This document shows, one piece after another, positions 1-8,909 of a DNA stretch of 64,000 nt. The notes beneath the pieces are model-generated. The model ran no database searches and had not been told where the DNA came from. It worked only from the letters and a program-made list of their open reading frames with translations. Position numbers and translations under genes: made by a program. Position 1 is the first letter of the stretch; each line of letters opens with the position of its first letter. The stretch spans positions 248,001 to 312,000 of the forward strand of contig NZ_BQHI01000002.1 of the NCBI RefSeq assembly GCF_021603585.1, in the 5' to 3' direction. The stretch comes from Pseudomonas sputi (lineage in GTDB: Bacteria; Pseudomonadota; Gammaproteobacteria; Pseudomonadales; Pseudomonadaceae).

Positions 1-180
1 GGCGGCCACCAGGGCCAGCACGACCCAGAAAATCAGCAGCAACCAGCCCGGTGCGTGGCTGAAAATCCCCATCGCCAGCAGGTAAGCGGCAACGATGCCC
101 AGTGCAGGCAGCGGGGCGATGCGCCGGTGGGCCAGATATGCCACGCCGACGATCAGAACCAGTATCCACAACAACAGCAT
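1..180 (-). CDS. fadE: Acyl-CoA dehydrogenase FadE, N-terminal fragment (runs off window)
   Basis: Sixty codons on the minus strand open to the window edge. The start at 180 is preceded by a good GGAGG site. The peptide begins MLLLWILVLIVGVAYLAH and has two hydrophobic segments (about residues 1-20 and 27-58), which matches the membrane-anchoring N terminus of the long Pseudomonas/enterobacterial FadE acyl-CoA dehydrogenases. These catalyse the first, FAD-dependent step of fatty acid beta-oxidation and pass electrons to ETF; etfBA and ETF-QO lie at the other end of this window. The catalytic domain is outside the window, so the call rests on the N-terminal pattern only. Confidence 0.72.
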   Translation of the reverse strand, partial: MLLLWILVLIVGVAYLAHRRIAPLPALGIVAAYLLAMGIFSHAPGWLLLIFWVVLALVAA

Positions 181-428
181 ATTTAATCCTCCGTGAACCA
201 GGGCGAACCGACCCTTCAGAGCTTAGACGGCATCTGCAAAACGGGGCGGTCAGAGCAAGGTGATTGAAATCGTGGGAAACCCCGGATGTCTTTTGTAGGT
301 TCGGTGGGCAACACGCGTGGGAAATCGTTCGCAGCTTGCGCGTCTTTGCGTGCATGTTTGGCCGAAACGTCGTTATCTCTGTGCTGAACCTCTCGCTAGA
401 CTCGGGGCTCAATCAGGAGAATGTCGTC

Positions 429-1088
429 ATGCACGAGTATCTGAGCCCCGGCCGCTTCATCGATAGTGACCACCCCTCGGTGGTGGAGTTCGCCGAGCAG
501 CACCGTGGTGCCAGTCGCGATCCGCTCGCGCAGGCGATCAGTCTTTATTACGCGGTGCGCGAGGCGGTGCGCTACAACCCCTACACCTTCAGCCGTGATC
601 CGGACACCCTGCGCGGCAGTTACGCCCTGGCGACCGGCGAAAGCTATTGCGTGCCCAAGTCCACCTTGCTCGCCGGGTGTGCGCGGCATTGCGCGATCCC
701 GGCGAGGATCGGTCTGGCAGATGTGCGCAATCACCTGTCGACCCCGCGTCTGCTCGAGTTGTTGCGCAGCGACGTGTTCGCCATGCACGGCTACACCGAA
801 CTGTTTCTCGACGGTCGCTGGGTCAAGGCCACGCCGGCGTTCAACCAGAAACTCTGTGAGCTGTTCAACGTGGCGCCGCTGGAATTCGACGGGATCCATG
901 ACAGCGTTTTCCACCCGTACAACCGCGATGGCGCGCAGTTGATGGAGTATCTGGTCGATCACGGCCCGTTCACCGATGTGCCGGAAACCTTCTTTTTCGA
1001 GCACCTGGAAAAATGCTACCCGCACCTCTTCGGCGACCGGCAACCGCAGCTGTTGGGTGACATGCACAGTGATGTCAGCCGTCTCTGA
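429..1088 (+). CDS. Transglutaminase-like (cysteine protease fold) domain protein
   Basis: 219 aa. The start at 429 is chosen because AGGAGA lies 8 bases upstream; the frame is open further upstream without another such site. The transglutaminase core is visible: Cys74 in ESYCVPKSTLLAGCAR at the start of the core helix and His120 in MHGYTELFLDGRWVKATP. The third catalytic position, usually Asp in a W..vDP motif, reads Ala-Thr-Pro here (Thr135), so the triad is atypical. Bacterial relatives of this size are cytoplasmic and of unknown substrate; there is no signal peptide. It is divergent from fadE and is followed 43 bases later by a GST. Confidence 0.72.
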   Translation: MHEYLSPGRFIDSDHPSVVEFAEQHRGASRDPLAQAISLYYAVREAVRYNPYTFSRDPDTLRGSYALATGESYCVPKSTLLAGCARHCAIPARIGLADVRNHLSTPRLLELLRSDVFAMHGYTELFLDGRWVKATPAFNQKLCELFNVAPLEFDGIHDSVFHPYNRDGAQLMEYLVDHGPFTDVPETFFFEHLEKCYPHLFGDRQPQLLGDMHSDVSRL

Positions 1089-1131
1089 TCCGGCGTATGC
1101 TGCCTGCCCATTTACTGGAAAAGAGGCGGTC

Positions 1132-1755
1132 ATGCTGAAGATCTGGGGTCGCAAGAATTCGTCGAATGTCAGAAAACCGTTGTGGGCGGCCGAAGAGCTC
1201 GGGCTGGCCTACGAGGCCATCGATGCCGGTGGCGCGTTTGGTGTGGTCGACACGCCGGAGTACCGGGCGATGAACCCGAACGGGCGGGTGCCGGTGATTC
1301 AGGACGACGGTTTCGTGTTGTGGGAATCCAACGCCATCGTGCGTTACCTGCTGGCCAAACATGCAGCAGATACCTCGTGGTATCCGGCGGATCCGCAGGC
1401 CCGTGCCACCGCTGACAAGTGGATGGACTGGACGACGTCCAGTTTCGCAGGACCGTTTCGCACGGTGTTCTGGGGCGTTTTGCGTACTCCGGCGGACAAG
1501 CAGGACTGGCCGGCGATCCATGCGGCGATCAAGGAATGTGACGGCTTGCTGGCGATGGCCGATCAGGCGCTCAAGCACCAGCCGTATCTGTCCGGGAGTG
1601 AAATCGGCATGGGTGATATCCCGCTGGGCAGTTTCATTTATGCCTGGTTCGAGATGCCGATCGAGCGCGCGCCACAGCCGAACCTTGAGGCCTGGTACGC
1701 GCGGTTGAAACAGCGTCCGGCCTATCGCAAAGCGGTCATGACCGCGTTGAATTAA
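1132..1755 (+). CDS. Glutathione S-transferase family protein
   Basis: 207 aa. The N-terminal thioredoxin-like domain (about 1-80) carries the GSH-site signature: Ser near residue 10-11 (KNSSNVRK), NPNGRVPVIQDD with the cis-Pro, and the WESNAIVRYL segment with the Glu-Ser that binds the gamma-glutamyl group. An all-helical C-terminal domain follows (about 90-205). The start at 1132 gives a canonical GST beginning MLKIWGRKNSSN; the ribosome site (AGAGGCGG) is modest. It is probably cytosolic and conjugates or reduces an unidentified substrate. The following ABC exporter starts 133 bases downstream, so co-transcription is possible but not shown. Confidence 0.85.
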   Translation: MLKIWGRKNSSNVRKPLWAAEELGLAYEAIDAGGAFGVVDTPEYRAMNPNGRVPVIQDDGFVLWESNAIVRYLLAKHAADTSWYPADPQARATADKWMDWTTSSFAGPFRTVFWGVLRTPADKQDWPAIHAAIKECDGLLAMADQALKHQPYLSGSEIGMGDIPLGSFIYAWFEMPIERAPQPNLEAWYARLKQRPAYRKAVMTALN

Positions 1756-1888
1756 TACCTACTATCGACACACTTGACTGTACTTGTGCGGCGACGGCAA
1801 GCACCATTGCGCTCGAGCGCTGCGGTTGTCTTCCTCGCCGCCGGCTTTTTATCAGTCCTTTTTTCCTTACTGGGTGCGTAAATCCGAT

Positions 1889-2821
1889 ATGAGTTCCGCT
1901 CTGTCCATCCGGCAGCTAACCAAAACCTACGGCAACGGGTTCCAGGCCTTGAGTGGTATCGATCTGGACGTCGCCGAAGGTGACTTCTTCGCCTTGCTCG
2001 GCCCCAACGGCGCCGGCAAATCCACAACCATCGGCATTCTCTCGACCCTGGTCAACAAGACCAGCGGCACGGTGAATATCTTTGGGCACGACCTGGACAA
2101 GAACCCGGCGGCGCTCAAGCGCTCCATCGGCGTGGTGCCCCAGGAATTCAACTTCAATCAGTTCGAAAAGACCTTCGACATTGTCGTGACTCAGGCCGGC
2201 TACTACGGCATTCCGGCGAAGATCGCCAAGGAACGCGCCGAGCAGTACCTGACCCAGCTCGGCCTGTGGGACAAGCGCGATGTGCCGTCACGTTCGCTGT
2301 CCGGCGGCATGAAGCGTCGTTTGATGATCGCCCGTGCGCTGGTGCATGAACCGCGTCTGCTGATCCTCGACGAGCCGACGGCCGGGGTCGATATCGAACT
2401 GCGCCGTTCGATGTGGACATTCCTCACCGAACTGAACCAGAAAGGCATCACCATCATCCTCACCACCCACTACCTGGAAGAGGCTGAGCAGTTGTGCCGC
2501 AACATCGGCATCATCGACCACGGCACGATTGTCGAGAACACCAGCATGCGTCAGCTGCTCGGCCAGTTGCATGTGGAAACCTTCCTGCTCGACCTCAAGA
2601 GCGATCTGGCGATGGCGCCACAACTGGTCGGGTATCCGGCCCGGTTGATAGACGCACACACCCTGGAAGTCCAGGTCGACAAGACCATGGGCATCACTGC
2701 GCTCTTTGGCCAACTGGCCCTGCAGAACATCGAAGTGCTGAGCCTGCGCAATAAAACCAATCGCCTCGAGGAGCTGTTCGTGTCCCTGGTGGAGAAAAAT
2801 CTGTCGAAGGTGGCGGTATGA
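1889..2821 (+). CDS. yadG: ABC-2 type transporter ATP-binding protein (YadG-like)
   Basis: 310 aa ATPase. Walker A GPNGAGKSTT is at 38-47, the Q-loop follows VVPQ near 84, the signature LSGGMKRR at 137-144, and Walker B LLILDEPTAG at 157-166. A C-terminal regulatory region of about 80 residues follows the nucleotide-binding domain. The start at 1889 (MSSALSIRQL) fits the family; the frame is open for 35 further codons upstream. Its stop overlaps the start of the permease (ATGA), the usual arrangement for a two-gene ABC-2 exporter. The family includes E. coli YadGH; the substrate is not established. Confidence 0.88.
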   Translation: MSSALSIRQLTKTYGNGFQALSGIDLDVAEGDFFALLGPNGAGKSTTIGILSTLVNKTSGTVNIFGHDLDKNPAALKRSIGVVPQEFNFNQFEKTFDIVVTQAGYYGIPAKIAKERAEQYLTQLGLWDKRDVPSRSLSGGMKRRLMIARALVHEPRLLILDEPTAGVDIELRRSMWTFLTELNQKGITIILTTHYLEEAEQLCRNIGIIDHGTIVENTSMRQLLGQLHVETFLLDLKSDLAMAPQLVGYPARLIDAHTLEVQVDKTMGITALFGQLALQNIEVLSLRNKTNRLEELFVSLVEKNLSKVAV

Positions 2822-3597
2822 GTTCCGAACTGCGCCCCAACCTCGTTGCCCTCAATACCATCGTTTATCGCGAAGTCAGACGCTTCACCCGGATCTGGCC
2901 GCAGACCCTGCTGCCGCCGGCGATCACCATGGTGTTGTACTTCGTGATCTTCGGTAACCTGATCGGCCGGCAAATCGGCGACATGGGTGGCTTCACCTAC
3001 ATGGAGTACATCGTGCCGGGTCTGATCATGATGTCGGTGATCACCAACTCTTACGGCAACGTGGTGTCGAGTTTCTTCGGCAGCAAGTTCCAGCGCTCCA
3101 TCGAAGAACTGATGGTGTCGCCGGTGTCACCGCACACCATTCTGATCGGTTACACCATTGGTGGCGTCTTGCGAGGCCTGATGGTGGGTGTGATCGTGAC
3201 GATTCTGTCGCTGTTCTTCACCCATCTGCAGGTGCATCATCTCGGCGTGACGGTGCTGGTGGTGGTGCTGACGGCGACGATCTTCTCGCTGCTGGGCTTC
3301 ATCAACGCGGTGTTTGCGCGCAACTTCGATGACATCTCGATCATCCCGACCTTCGTGCTGACCCCGCTGACCTATCTTGGTGGCGTGTTCTACTCGATCA
3401 CCTTGCTGCCGCCGTTCTGGCAGACCGTGTCGCTGGCCAACCCGGTATTGCATATGGTCAACGCCTTCCGTTACGGCATCCTCGGCGTGTCGGATATCCG
3501 TATCGGTATCGCGATCACTTTCATGCTGGTGGCGACCGTGGTGCTGTATTTCGGTTGTGCGCGGTTGTTGGTGAGCGGGCGCGGAATGCGCACCTGA
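2818..3597 (+). CDS. yadH: ABC-2 type transporter permease (YadH-like)
   Basis: 259 aa integral membrane protein with about six hydrophobic segments, starting MSSELRPNLVALNTIVYREVRRF. The ABC-2 membrane signature is visible around TPLTYLGGVFYSITLLPPFW, just before the last two helices. It overlaps the preceding ATPase by 4 bases and should form a dimeric exporter with it in the inner membrane. The block fadE, transglutaminase-like, GST, YadG, YadH matches, from memory, PAO1 PA2815-PA2811, a locus separate from the genes that follow here. It ends before a bidirectional terminator. Confidence 0.88.
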   Translation: MSSELRPNLVALNTIVYREVRRFTRIWPQTLLPPAITMVLYFVIFGNLIGRQIGDMGGFTYMEYIVPGLIMMSVITNSYGNVVSSFFGSKFQRSIEELMVSPVSPHTILIGYTIGGVLRGLMVGVIVTILSLFFTHLQVHHLGVTVLVVVLTATIFSLLGFINAVFARNFDDISIIPTFVLTPLTYLGGVFYSITLLPPFWQTVSLANPVLHMVNAFRYGILGVSDIRIGIAITFMLVATVVLYFGCARLLVSGRGMRT

Positions 3598-3616
3598 TTT
3601 CTTCAATGCTGCAATA

Positions 3617-3648
3617 AAAAACGGCCTCCCACAGTGGAGGCCGTTTTG
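3617..3648. terminator. Bidirectional intrinsic terminator between yadH and the DUF2062 gene
   Basis: A nine-base-pair stem ACGGCCTCC / GGAGGCCGT (3621-3629 with 3636-3644) is flanked by A-run and T-run, so it can end the plus-strand yadH transcript and the convergent minus-strand DUF2062 transcript. Confidence 0.85.
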
Positions 3649-3651
3649 CAT

Positions 3652-4170
3652 TCAGCGCATGCGACTTTTCTTGCGCCGCGCCCATTGCCGGGCCACCCAC
3701 CAGCGCCAGTACATCATTACCAGGCAGTAGGCGAGGGCGCCCAGTGCCAGCCCGACCACCACCGACCCCAGCAGAAACGGTTGCCACAAGGTCGAGAGCT
3801 CGCCGCTGATCCATTCCCAGGTCAATTCGTCGGGGAGCGTGCGGGCGGGCACATCCATCAGCCAGGCCCCAGCCTGATAAGTGCAGAAAAACACCGCCGG
3901 CATGGTGATCGGATTGGTCAGCCAGACCAGACTGACGGCAATCGGCATGTTGCCGCGCACCATGATCGCGAGGACGGCGGCCACCAGCATTTGCGCGGGA
4001 ATCGGCAGGAACGCAGCGAACAGGCCGACGGCCATGGCGCGGGCCACCGAGTGTCGGTTGAGATGCCAGAGGTTCGGGTCATGCAGCAACGTGCCGAGAA
4101 AGCGTAAGGATTTGTGTTCCCTGATGCTCGTCGGGTCGGGCATGTAACGTTTGAATAAGCGCCGGGGCAT
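3652..4170 (-). CDS. DUF2062 domain-containing membrane protein
   Basis: 172 aa. The start at 4170 (MPRRLFKRYMPDP) has GAGAAG upstream. The domain shows the DUF2062 pattern: an N-terminal amphipathic stretch, then SVARAMAVGLFAAFLPIPAQM, a conserved Asn-Pro in VWLTNPITMPAVFF, and a final hydrophobic helix followed by a basic tail (RRKKSRMR). Three to four membrane segments are likely. The function is unknown; in some bacteria the domain is attached to glycosyltransferases. It is divergent from comEC, with a 136-base shared promoter region. Confidence 0.82.
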   Translation of the reverse strand: MPRRLFKRYMPDPTSIREHKSLRFLGTLLHDPNLWHLNRHSVARAMAVGLFAAFLPIPAQMLVAAVLAIMVRGNMPIAVSLVWLTNPITMPAVFFCTYQAGAWLMDVPARTLPDELTWEWISGELSTLWQPFLLGSVVVGLALGALAYCLVMMYWRWWVARQWARRKKSRMR

Positions 4171-4306
4171 AAGGCTTCTCGGTCGGTTAAGGCGGCAAGT
4201 ATGTCTGGATTCTAGGAACCGCCCATTCAGACTTTGTGACAATTGATAACGACGGTCGTGCCCCGTAGCCGCTATGCCTGAAGGTAGGACTCTCAAGGAC
4301 GGGCTT

Positions 4307-6550
4307 ATGCGCACAGGGATGATGGCGCTGGCGGTCGGTCTGCTGGCTGCGGTTTTTTTACCGGCCTTGCCGCCGGTCGGGTTATGGCTGGTGTTGCCGT
4401 GGGTGGCGCTGATGCTGCTGCCGTTTCGCAGCTATCCACTGGCGTTTTTACTGCTTGGATTCACATGGGCGGGTTTCAACGCGCAGTTAGCGTTGAATGA
4501 TCGACTGCCTTCCCGGCTGGATGGTGAAACGCGTTGGGTGGAAGGGCGTGTCGTCGGCTTGCCGCAGAATGCCGAGGGTGTCGTGCGGTTCGAACTGGCC
4601 GATGCCCGCTCACGTCACGAGCAACTGCCATCGCTGATGCGCCTGGCCTGGTATGCCGGGCCTCCGGTCAGCAGTGGTGAGCGCTGGCGACTGGCGGTCA
4701 AACTCAAGCGTCCTGGCGGTCTGCTCAATCCGGATGCGTTCGATCACGAGGCCTGGCTGTTGGCGCAGCGCATCGGTGCCACCGGAACGGTGAAGGATGG
4801 CCAGCGTCTGGCGCCGGCGCAGTGGGCCTGGCGCGAGGGCATTCGTCAGCGCCTGCTTGCCGTGGACGCCCAGGGGCGTAACGGCGCCCTGGCCGCGTTG
4901 GTGCTCGGCGATGGTTCGGGACTCGGTCGCGAGGACTGGCAGACCTTGCAGGACACCGGCACCGTGCACCTGCTGGTGATTTCCGGCCAGCACATCGGGC
5001 TGTTGGCAGCGTTGATGTACGCGCTGGTCGCCGGGTTGGCGCGATTCGGCTTTTGGCCATTGCGTTGGCCCTGGCTGCCCTGGGCGTGCGGTCTGGCGTT
5101 CGCGGCGGCGCTGGGTTACGGCCTGCTGGCCGGTTTCGACGTGCCGGTGCGGCGGGCCTGCGTGATGGTTGCGCTGGTGCTGTTGTGGCGTTTGCGCTTT
5201 CGCCACCTCGGCGCATGGTGGCCATTGCTGTTGGCCTTCAACGGTGTGTTGCTGATGGATCCTCTGGCCAGCCTGCGGCCGGGGTTGTGGCTGTCATTCG
5301 CGGCGGTGGCTGTGTTGATTTTCACCTTCGGCGGCCGGCTGGGGCCGTGGCGCTGGTGGCAAACCTGGACACGTGCGCAGTGGTTGATCGCGATCGGCTT
5401 GTGCCCGGTGCTGCTGGCGTTGAGCCTGCCGATCAGTCTCAGTGGGCCACTGGCCAATCTGCTGGCAGTGCCGTGGGTCAGTTTCGCGGTATTGCCGCCG
5501 GCGTTGCTGGGCACTTTGTTGTTGCCGATCCCTTCTGTCGGGGAAGGGCTGCTGTGGTTGGCCGGCGGGCTGATCGACGGGTTGTTCCGGGCACTGGCCC
5601 TGATTGCCGGGCACTGGCCGGCGTGGGTCGCAGCGTCGATGCCGGGGTGGATCCTGGTGCTGGGTTGCATGGGGGCAGTGCTGTTATTACTGCCCCGAGG
5701 CATTCCTTTGCGTCCATTGGGCTGGCCGTTGCTGCTGGTGCTGGTGTTTCCGCCGCGGGAGCGGCTGGCCGAAGGTATGGCTGATGTCTGGCAACTGGAT
5801 GTCGGCCAAGGCCTGGCGATTCTGATCCGCACCCGCAACCACACCTTGCTGTACGACAGCGGTCCGCGTTTCGGTGACCTGGACCTCGGTGAGCGAGTGG
5901 TGCTGCCGGCTTTGCGCAAACTGGGTGTGGAACACCTCGACCTGATGCTGCTCAGTCATGCCGATGCCGATCACGCGGGTGGCGCACTCGCGGTGGCGAA
6001 AGGTTTGCCGGTCAGCCGGGTCATCAGTGGCGACCCGCCGGGGCTGCCCGACGCGCTGAACGCCGAGGCCTGTGAAAGCGGCCGGCAATGGCAGTGGGAC
6101 GGCGTTACCTTTCATTTATGGCAATGGGCTGACGCCCACGACAGCAACCAGCGTTCCTGCGTCCTGCAGATCGAAGCCAATGGTGAGCGGTTACTGCTGA
6201 CCGGTGATATCGACAGCGCCGCCGAGCGGGACTTGCTCAACAGCCCGCTGGCGGTTCCCACCCAGTGGCTGCAAGCCCCGCACCATGGCAGCCGCAGTTC
6301 ATCATCAATGGCCTTGCTCAAGGTTTTGCAGCCTCGGGCCGTGCTGATTTCCCGGGGGCAGGGCAACTCGTTCGGCCATCCACACCCGACGGTCATTGCC
6401 CGTTACCGCAAACAGGGAATACATACCCATGACAGTGCCGAGCAGGGCGCCATTCATCTGCAATTGGGGCGGTTTCAGCCGGCCGGCTCGATGCGTCAAC
6501 AACGCCGCTTCTGGCGCGCCCCGCCGTTGTCGGGGGCGGAGTACCATTGA
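4307..6550 (+). CDS. comEC: DNA internalization-related competence protein ComEC/Rec2
   Basis: 747 aa. The start at 4307 (MRTGMMALAVG) is preceded by AAGGA at a usable distance; an in-frame ATG at 4274 lacks a site. Layout: an N-terminal pair of membrane helices, a soluble OB-like DUF4131 region (about 40-170), the multi-helix Competence domain (about 200-490), then a metallo-beta-lactamase-type domain with His551-Ala-Asp553-Ala-Asp555-His556 (SHADADHAGG). In competent bacteria ComEC forms the inner-membrane channel for single-stranded DNA. Nothing else for competence is nearby. Confidence 0.92.
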   Translation: MRTGMMALAVGLLAAVFLPALPPVGLWLVLPWVALMLLPFRSYPLAFLLLGFTWAGFNAQLALNDRLPSRLDGETRWVEGRVVGLPQNAEGVVRFELADARSRHEQLPSLMRLAWYAGPPVSSGERWRLAVKLKRPGGLLNPDAFDHEAWLLAQRIGATGTVKDGQRLAPAQWAWREGIRQRLLAVDAQGRNGALAALVLGDGSGLGREDWQTLQDTGTVHLLVISGQHIGLLAALMYALVAGLARFGFWPLRWPWLPWACGLAFAAALGYGLLAGFDVPVRRACVMVALVLLWRLRFRHLGAWWPLLLAFNGVLLMDPLASLRPGLWLSFAAVAVLIFTFGGRLGPWRWWQTWTRAQWLIAIGLCPVLLALSLPISLSGPLANLLAVPWVSFAVLPPALLGTLLLPIPSVGEGLLWLAGGLIDGLFRALALIAGHWPAWVAASMPGWILVLGCMGAVLLLLPRGIPLRPLGWPLLLVLVFPPRERLAEGMADVWQLDVGQGLAILIRTRNHTLLYDSGPRFGDLDLGERVVLPALRKLGVEHLDLMLLSHADADHAGGALAVAKGLPVSRVISGDPPGLPDALNAEACESGRQWQWDGVTFHLWQWADAHDSNQRSCVLQIEANGERLLLTGDIDSAAERDLLNSPLAVPTQWLQAPHHGSRSSSSMALLKVLQPRAVLISRGQGNSFGHPHPTVIARYRKQGIHTHDSAEQGAIHLQLGRFQPAGSMRQQRRFWRAPPLSGAEYH

Positions 6551-6628
6551 GCACGGTCGTCGGGGCGACGGGTCTTTATCGCGAACCGGTATGGTAAAGT
6601 GGCGCACTTTTTCGAGGGGGCTGTCACT

Positions 6629-7264
6629 GTGTGGGAATTGGTCAAATCCGGCGGCTGGATGATGTTGCCGATCATTCTGAGTTCCATCGCCGCCATGGCG
6701 ATCGTCGCCGAGCGCCTGTGGACCCTGCGCGCCAGTCGCGTCACCCCTGAGCATCTGCTGGGTCAGGTCTGGGTCTGGATCAAGGACAAGCAGCTCAACA
6801 AGGAAAAACTCAAGGAATTGCGCGCCAACTCGCCGCTGGGGGAAATCCTCGCCGCGGGTCTGGCCAACTCCAAGCATGGTCGCGAGATCATGAAGGAGTG
6901 CATCGAAGAGGCCGCCGCCCGGGTCATTCACGAGCTCGAACGCTACGTCAGCGCGCTGGGCACCATTGCCGCCATGTCGCCGCTGTTGGGTCTGCTGGGT
7001 ACGGTGCTGGGCATGATCGACATTTTCAGCGCCTTCACCGGTTCCGGCATGAGCACCAATGCAGCGGTGCTGGCCGGCGGTATTTCCAAGGCGCTGATCA
7101 CCACTGCTGCGGGCCTGATGGTCGGTATTCCGGCGGTGTTCTTCCACCGTTTCCTGCAACGCCGCATCGATGAACTGGTGGTGGGCATGGAGCAGGAAGC
7201 AATCAAACTGGTGGAAGTGGTGCAGGGCGACCGTGACGTCGATCTGGCCGGGGGCAAAGCGTGA
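6629..7264 (+). CDS. exbB: MotA/TolQ/ExbB proton channel family protein
   Basis: 211 aa. The GTG start at 6629 (WELVKSGGWMM) has GAGGGG just upstream and gives the usual short N terminus before the first membrane helix (about 10-30). Two more helices near 115-140 and 155-180 carry the family pattern LLGLLGTVLGMIDIF and GISKALITTAAGLMVGIPAV. It is 4 bases overlapped with an ExbD/TolR partner and should form with it a proton-motive-force-driven energiser. The position immediately before lpxK and kdsB suggests a link to envelope transport, but the partner is unknown. It is not the tolQRAB or tonB1 locus, so the symbol is a family label. Confidence 0.88.
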   Translation: MWELVKSGGWMMLPIILSSIAAMAIVAERLWTLRASRVTPEHLLGQVWVWIKDKQLNKEKLKELRANSPLGEILAAGLANSKHGREIMKECIEEAAARVIHELERYVSALGTIAAMSPLLGLLGTVLGMIDIFSAFTGSGMSTNAAVLAGGISKALITTAAGLMVGIPAVFFHRFLQRRIDELVVGMEQEAIKLVEVVQGDRDVDLAGGKA

Positions 7265-7689
7265 AATTCCGTCGCAAGCCCCGGGAAACGATCGACATCA
7301 ACCTCGCGTCGCTGATCGACGTGGTGTTCATTCTGTTGCTGTTTTTCGTCGTGACCACCACCTTCACCCGCGAAACCCAGTTGCGCGTCGATCTGCCGGA
7401 AGCGGTCAGCGGCTCGCCGGCCGAGGATCAGCAGGTCAAGCAACTGGACGTGGCCATCAGCGCCGAAGGCGTGTTCTCGGTGAACAACAAGATTCTGCCG
7501 AAGAACGATCTGGCCACCCTGATGGAAGCCATGCAGAAAGAAGCCAACGGCGACACCAGCATGCCGTTGTCGATCAGTGCTGACGGCAAGGCTCAGCATC
7601 AATCCGTGATCACCGCCATGGATGCGGCCGGCAAGCTCGGTTTCAGCCATCTGCGCATGACGACGGTCGAGGCGGCGCCCAAATCCTGA
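7261..7689 (+). CDS. exbD: ExbD/TolR family protein
   Basis: 142 aa with a GTG start inside GTGA of the preceding stop. It has a single N-terminal membrane helix (about 15-40, [23 protein letters not shown]) containing the conserved Asp that carries protons in ExbD/TolR/MotB stators, then a periplasmic domain of about 100 residues. Its stop overlaps the lpxK start by one base, so exbB, exbD and lpxK are translationally coupled. Confidence 0.9.
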   Translation: MKFRRKPRETIDINLASLIDVVFILLLFFVVTTTFTRETQLRVDLPEAVSGSPAEDQQVKQLDVAISAEGVFSVNNKILPKNDLATLMEAMQKEANGDTSMPLSISADGKAQHQSVITAMDAAGKLGFSHLRMTTVEAAPKS

Positions 7690-8699
7690 TGGCCATGTCC
7701 GATCGTCTGCTCGCCGCGTGGTATCAGGGGCACCCGGCCCTGACGCTGTTGCGGCCGCTGGAGTGGCTGTATCGCCGCGTTGTGGCCGGCAAGCGTCAGC
7801 GTTTTCTCGACGGTGAGGGCGAGATCTATCAATCCCCGGTGCCAGTGATCGTGGTCGGCAATATCACCGTCGGCGGCACCGGCAAGACACCGATGATCCT
7901 GTGGCTGATCGAGCACTGCCGACGCCACGGGCTGCGGGTCGGCGTGGTCAGCCGTGGCTATGGCGCCAAACCGGCGCACTTGCCATGGCGGGTCGAGTCT
8001 GATCAGACTGCCGACATTGCCGGCGACGAGCCGTTGCTGATCGTGCAGCGCACGGGGGTACCGCTGATGATCGACCCTGACCGCAGCGCCGCCGTCAGAG
8101 CGCTGCTGGACAGCGAGCCGCTGGACCTGATCCTGTCCGATGACGGCATGCAGCATTACCGCCTCGCGCGGGATCTGGAACTGGTGCTGATCGACGCTGC
8201 CCGTGGGCTTGGCAACCGGCGTTGCCTGCCCGCCGGCCCCCTGCGTGAACCGGTCGAACGCCTGCAAAGCGTTGACGGGGTGCTGTTCAACGGTGCCCCT
8301 GAGGATCGCGACGGCGGTTTCGCCTTCCGTCTGCAGCCCTCGGCGCTGGTCAATCTGCGCAGCGGCGAACGCCGGCCGCTCGATCATTTTCCGCCCGGTC
8401 AGGCCGTGCACGCAGTGGCCGGGATCGGCAACCCGCAACGTTTCTTCAATACCCTCGAAGCGCTAGACTGGCGGCCAGTGCCCCACGCCTTCGCCGACCA
8501 CGCCGAATACAGCGTGCAGGCCTTGAGTTTTACGCCGTCATTGCCAGTGGTGATGACTGAAAAGGACGCGGTGAAGTGCCGTGCCTTCGCCGCCACCGAC
8601 TGGTGGTACCTGGCGGTCGATGCCGTGCCGTCGCCGGCCTTCGTGGCCTGGTTCGACACGCAGTTGATGCGCCTGTTGCCGGATCGTCTTTTGCCTTAA
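7689..8699 (+). CDS. lpxK: Tetraacyldisaccharide 4'-kinase
   Basis: 336 aa, inner-membrane associated. It phosphorylates the 4' position of the lipid A disaccharide to make lipid IVA. The N-terminal amphipathic anchor ([28 protein letters not shown]) is followed by the P-loop [14 protein letters not shown] near residue 55-68 and the DDGMQH motif near 150. The start could be 7689 or the ATG two codons on; the first is kept because it overlaps the exbD stop. It is followed by Trm112-type and kdsB genes, so two steps of lipid A/KDO assembly share an operon. Confidence 0.95.
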   Translation: MAMSDRLLAAWYQGHPALTLLRPLEWLYRRVVAGKRQRFLDGEGEIYQSPVPVIVVGNITVGGTGKTPMILWLIEHCRRHGLRVGVVSRGYGAKPAHLPWRVESDQTADIAGDEPLLIVQRTGVPLMIDPDRSAAVRALLDSEPLDLILSDDGMQHYRLARDLELVLIDAARGLGNRRCLPAGPLREPVERLQSVDGVLFNGAPEDRDGGFAFRLQPSALVNLRSGERRPLDHFPPGQAVHAVAGIGNPQRFFNTLEALDWRPVPHAFADHAEYSVQALSFTPSLPVVMTEKDAVKCRAFAATDWWYLAVDAVPSPAFVAWFDTQLMRLLPDRLLP

Positions 8700-8723
8700 T
8701 CCGTTTTTATCCAGGGAATGTTC

Positions 8724-8909
8724 ATGGACACCAAATTGCTCGACATCCTCGCCTGCCCGGTCTGCAAAGGCCCGCTCAAACTCAGCGCCGACAAGACCGA
8801 ACTGATCAGCAAGGGCGCCGGCCTGGCGTACCCGATCCGCGACGGCATCCCGGTCATGCTGGAAAGCGAAGCCCGCACCCTGACCACCGATGAGCGTCTG
8901 GATAAATGA
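8724..8909 (+). CDS. Trm112 family (YcaR-like) small protein
   Basis: 61 aa starting [16 protein letters not shown]. The ATG at 8724 is preferred over 8718 because AGGGA ends right before 8718. The peptide has one Cys-x2-Cys pair near the N terminus and the conserved end [11 protein letters not shown] near residue 45. The fold is that of Trm112/YcaR small zinc-ribbon-like proteins, which in other organisms activate methyltransferases; the bacterial role between lpxK and kdsB is unknown. It overlaps kdsB by 4 bases. Confidence 0.88.
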   Translation: MDTKLLDILACPVCKGPLKLSADKTELISKGAGLAYPIRDGIPVMLESEARTLTTDERLDK

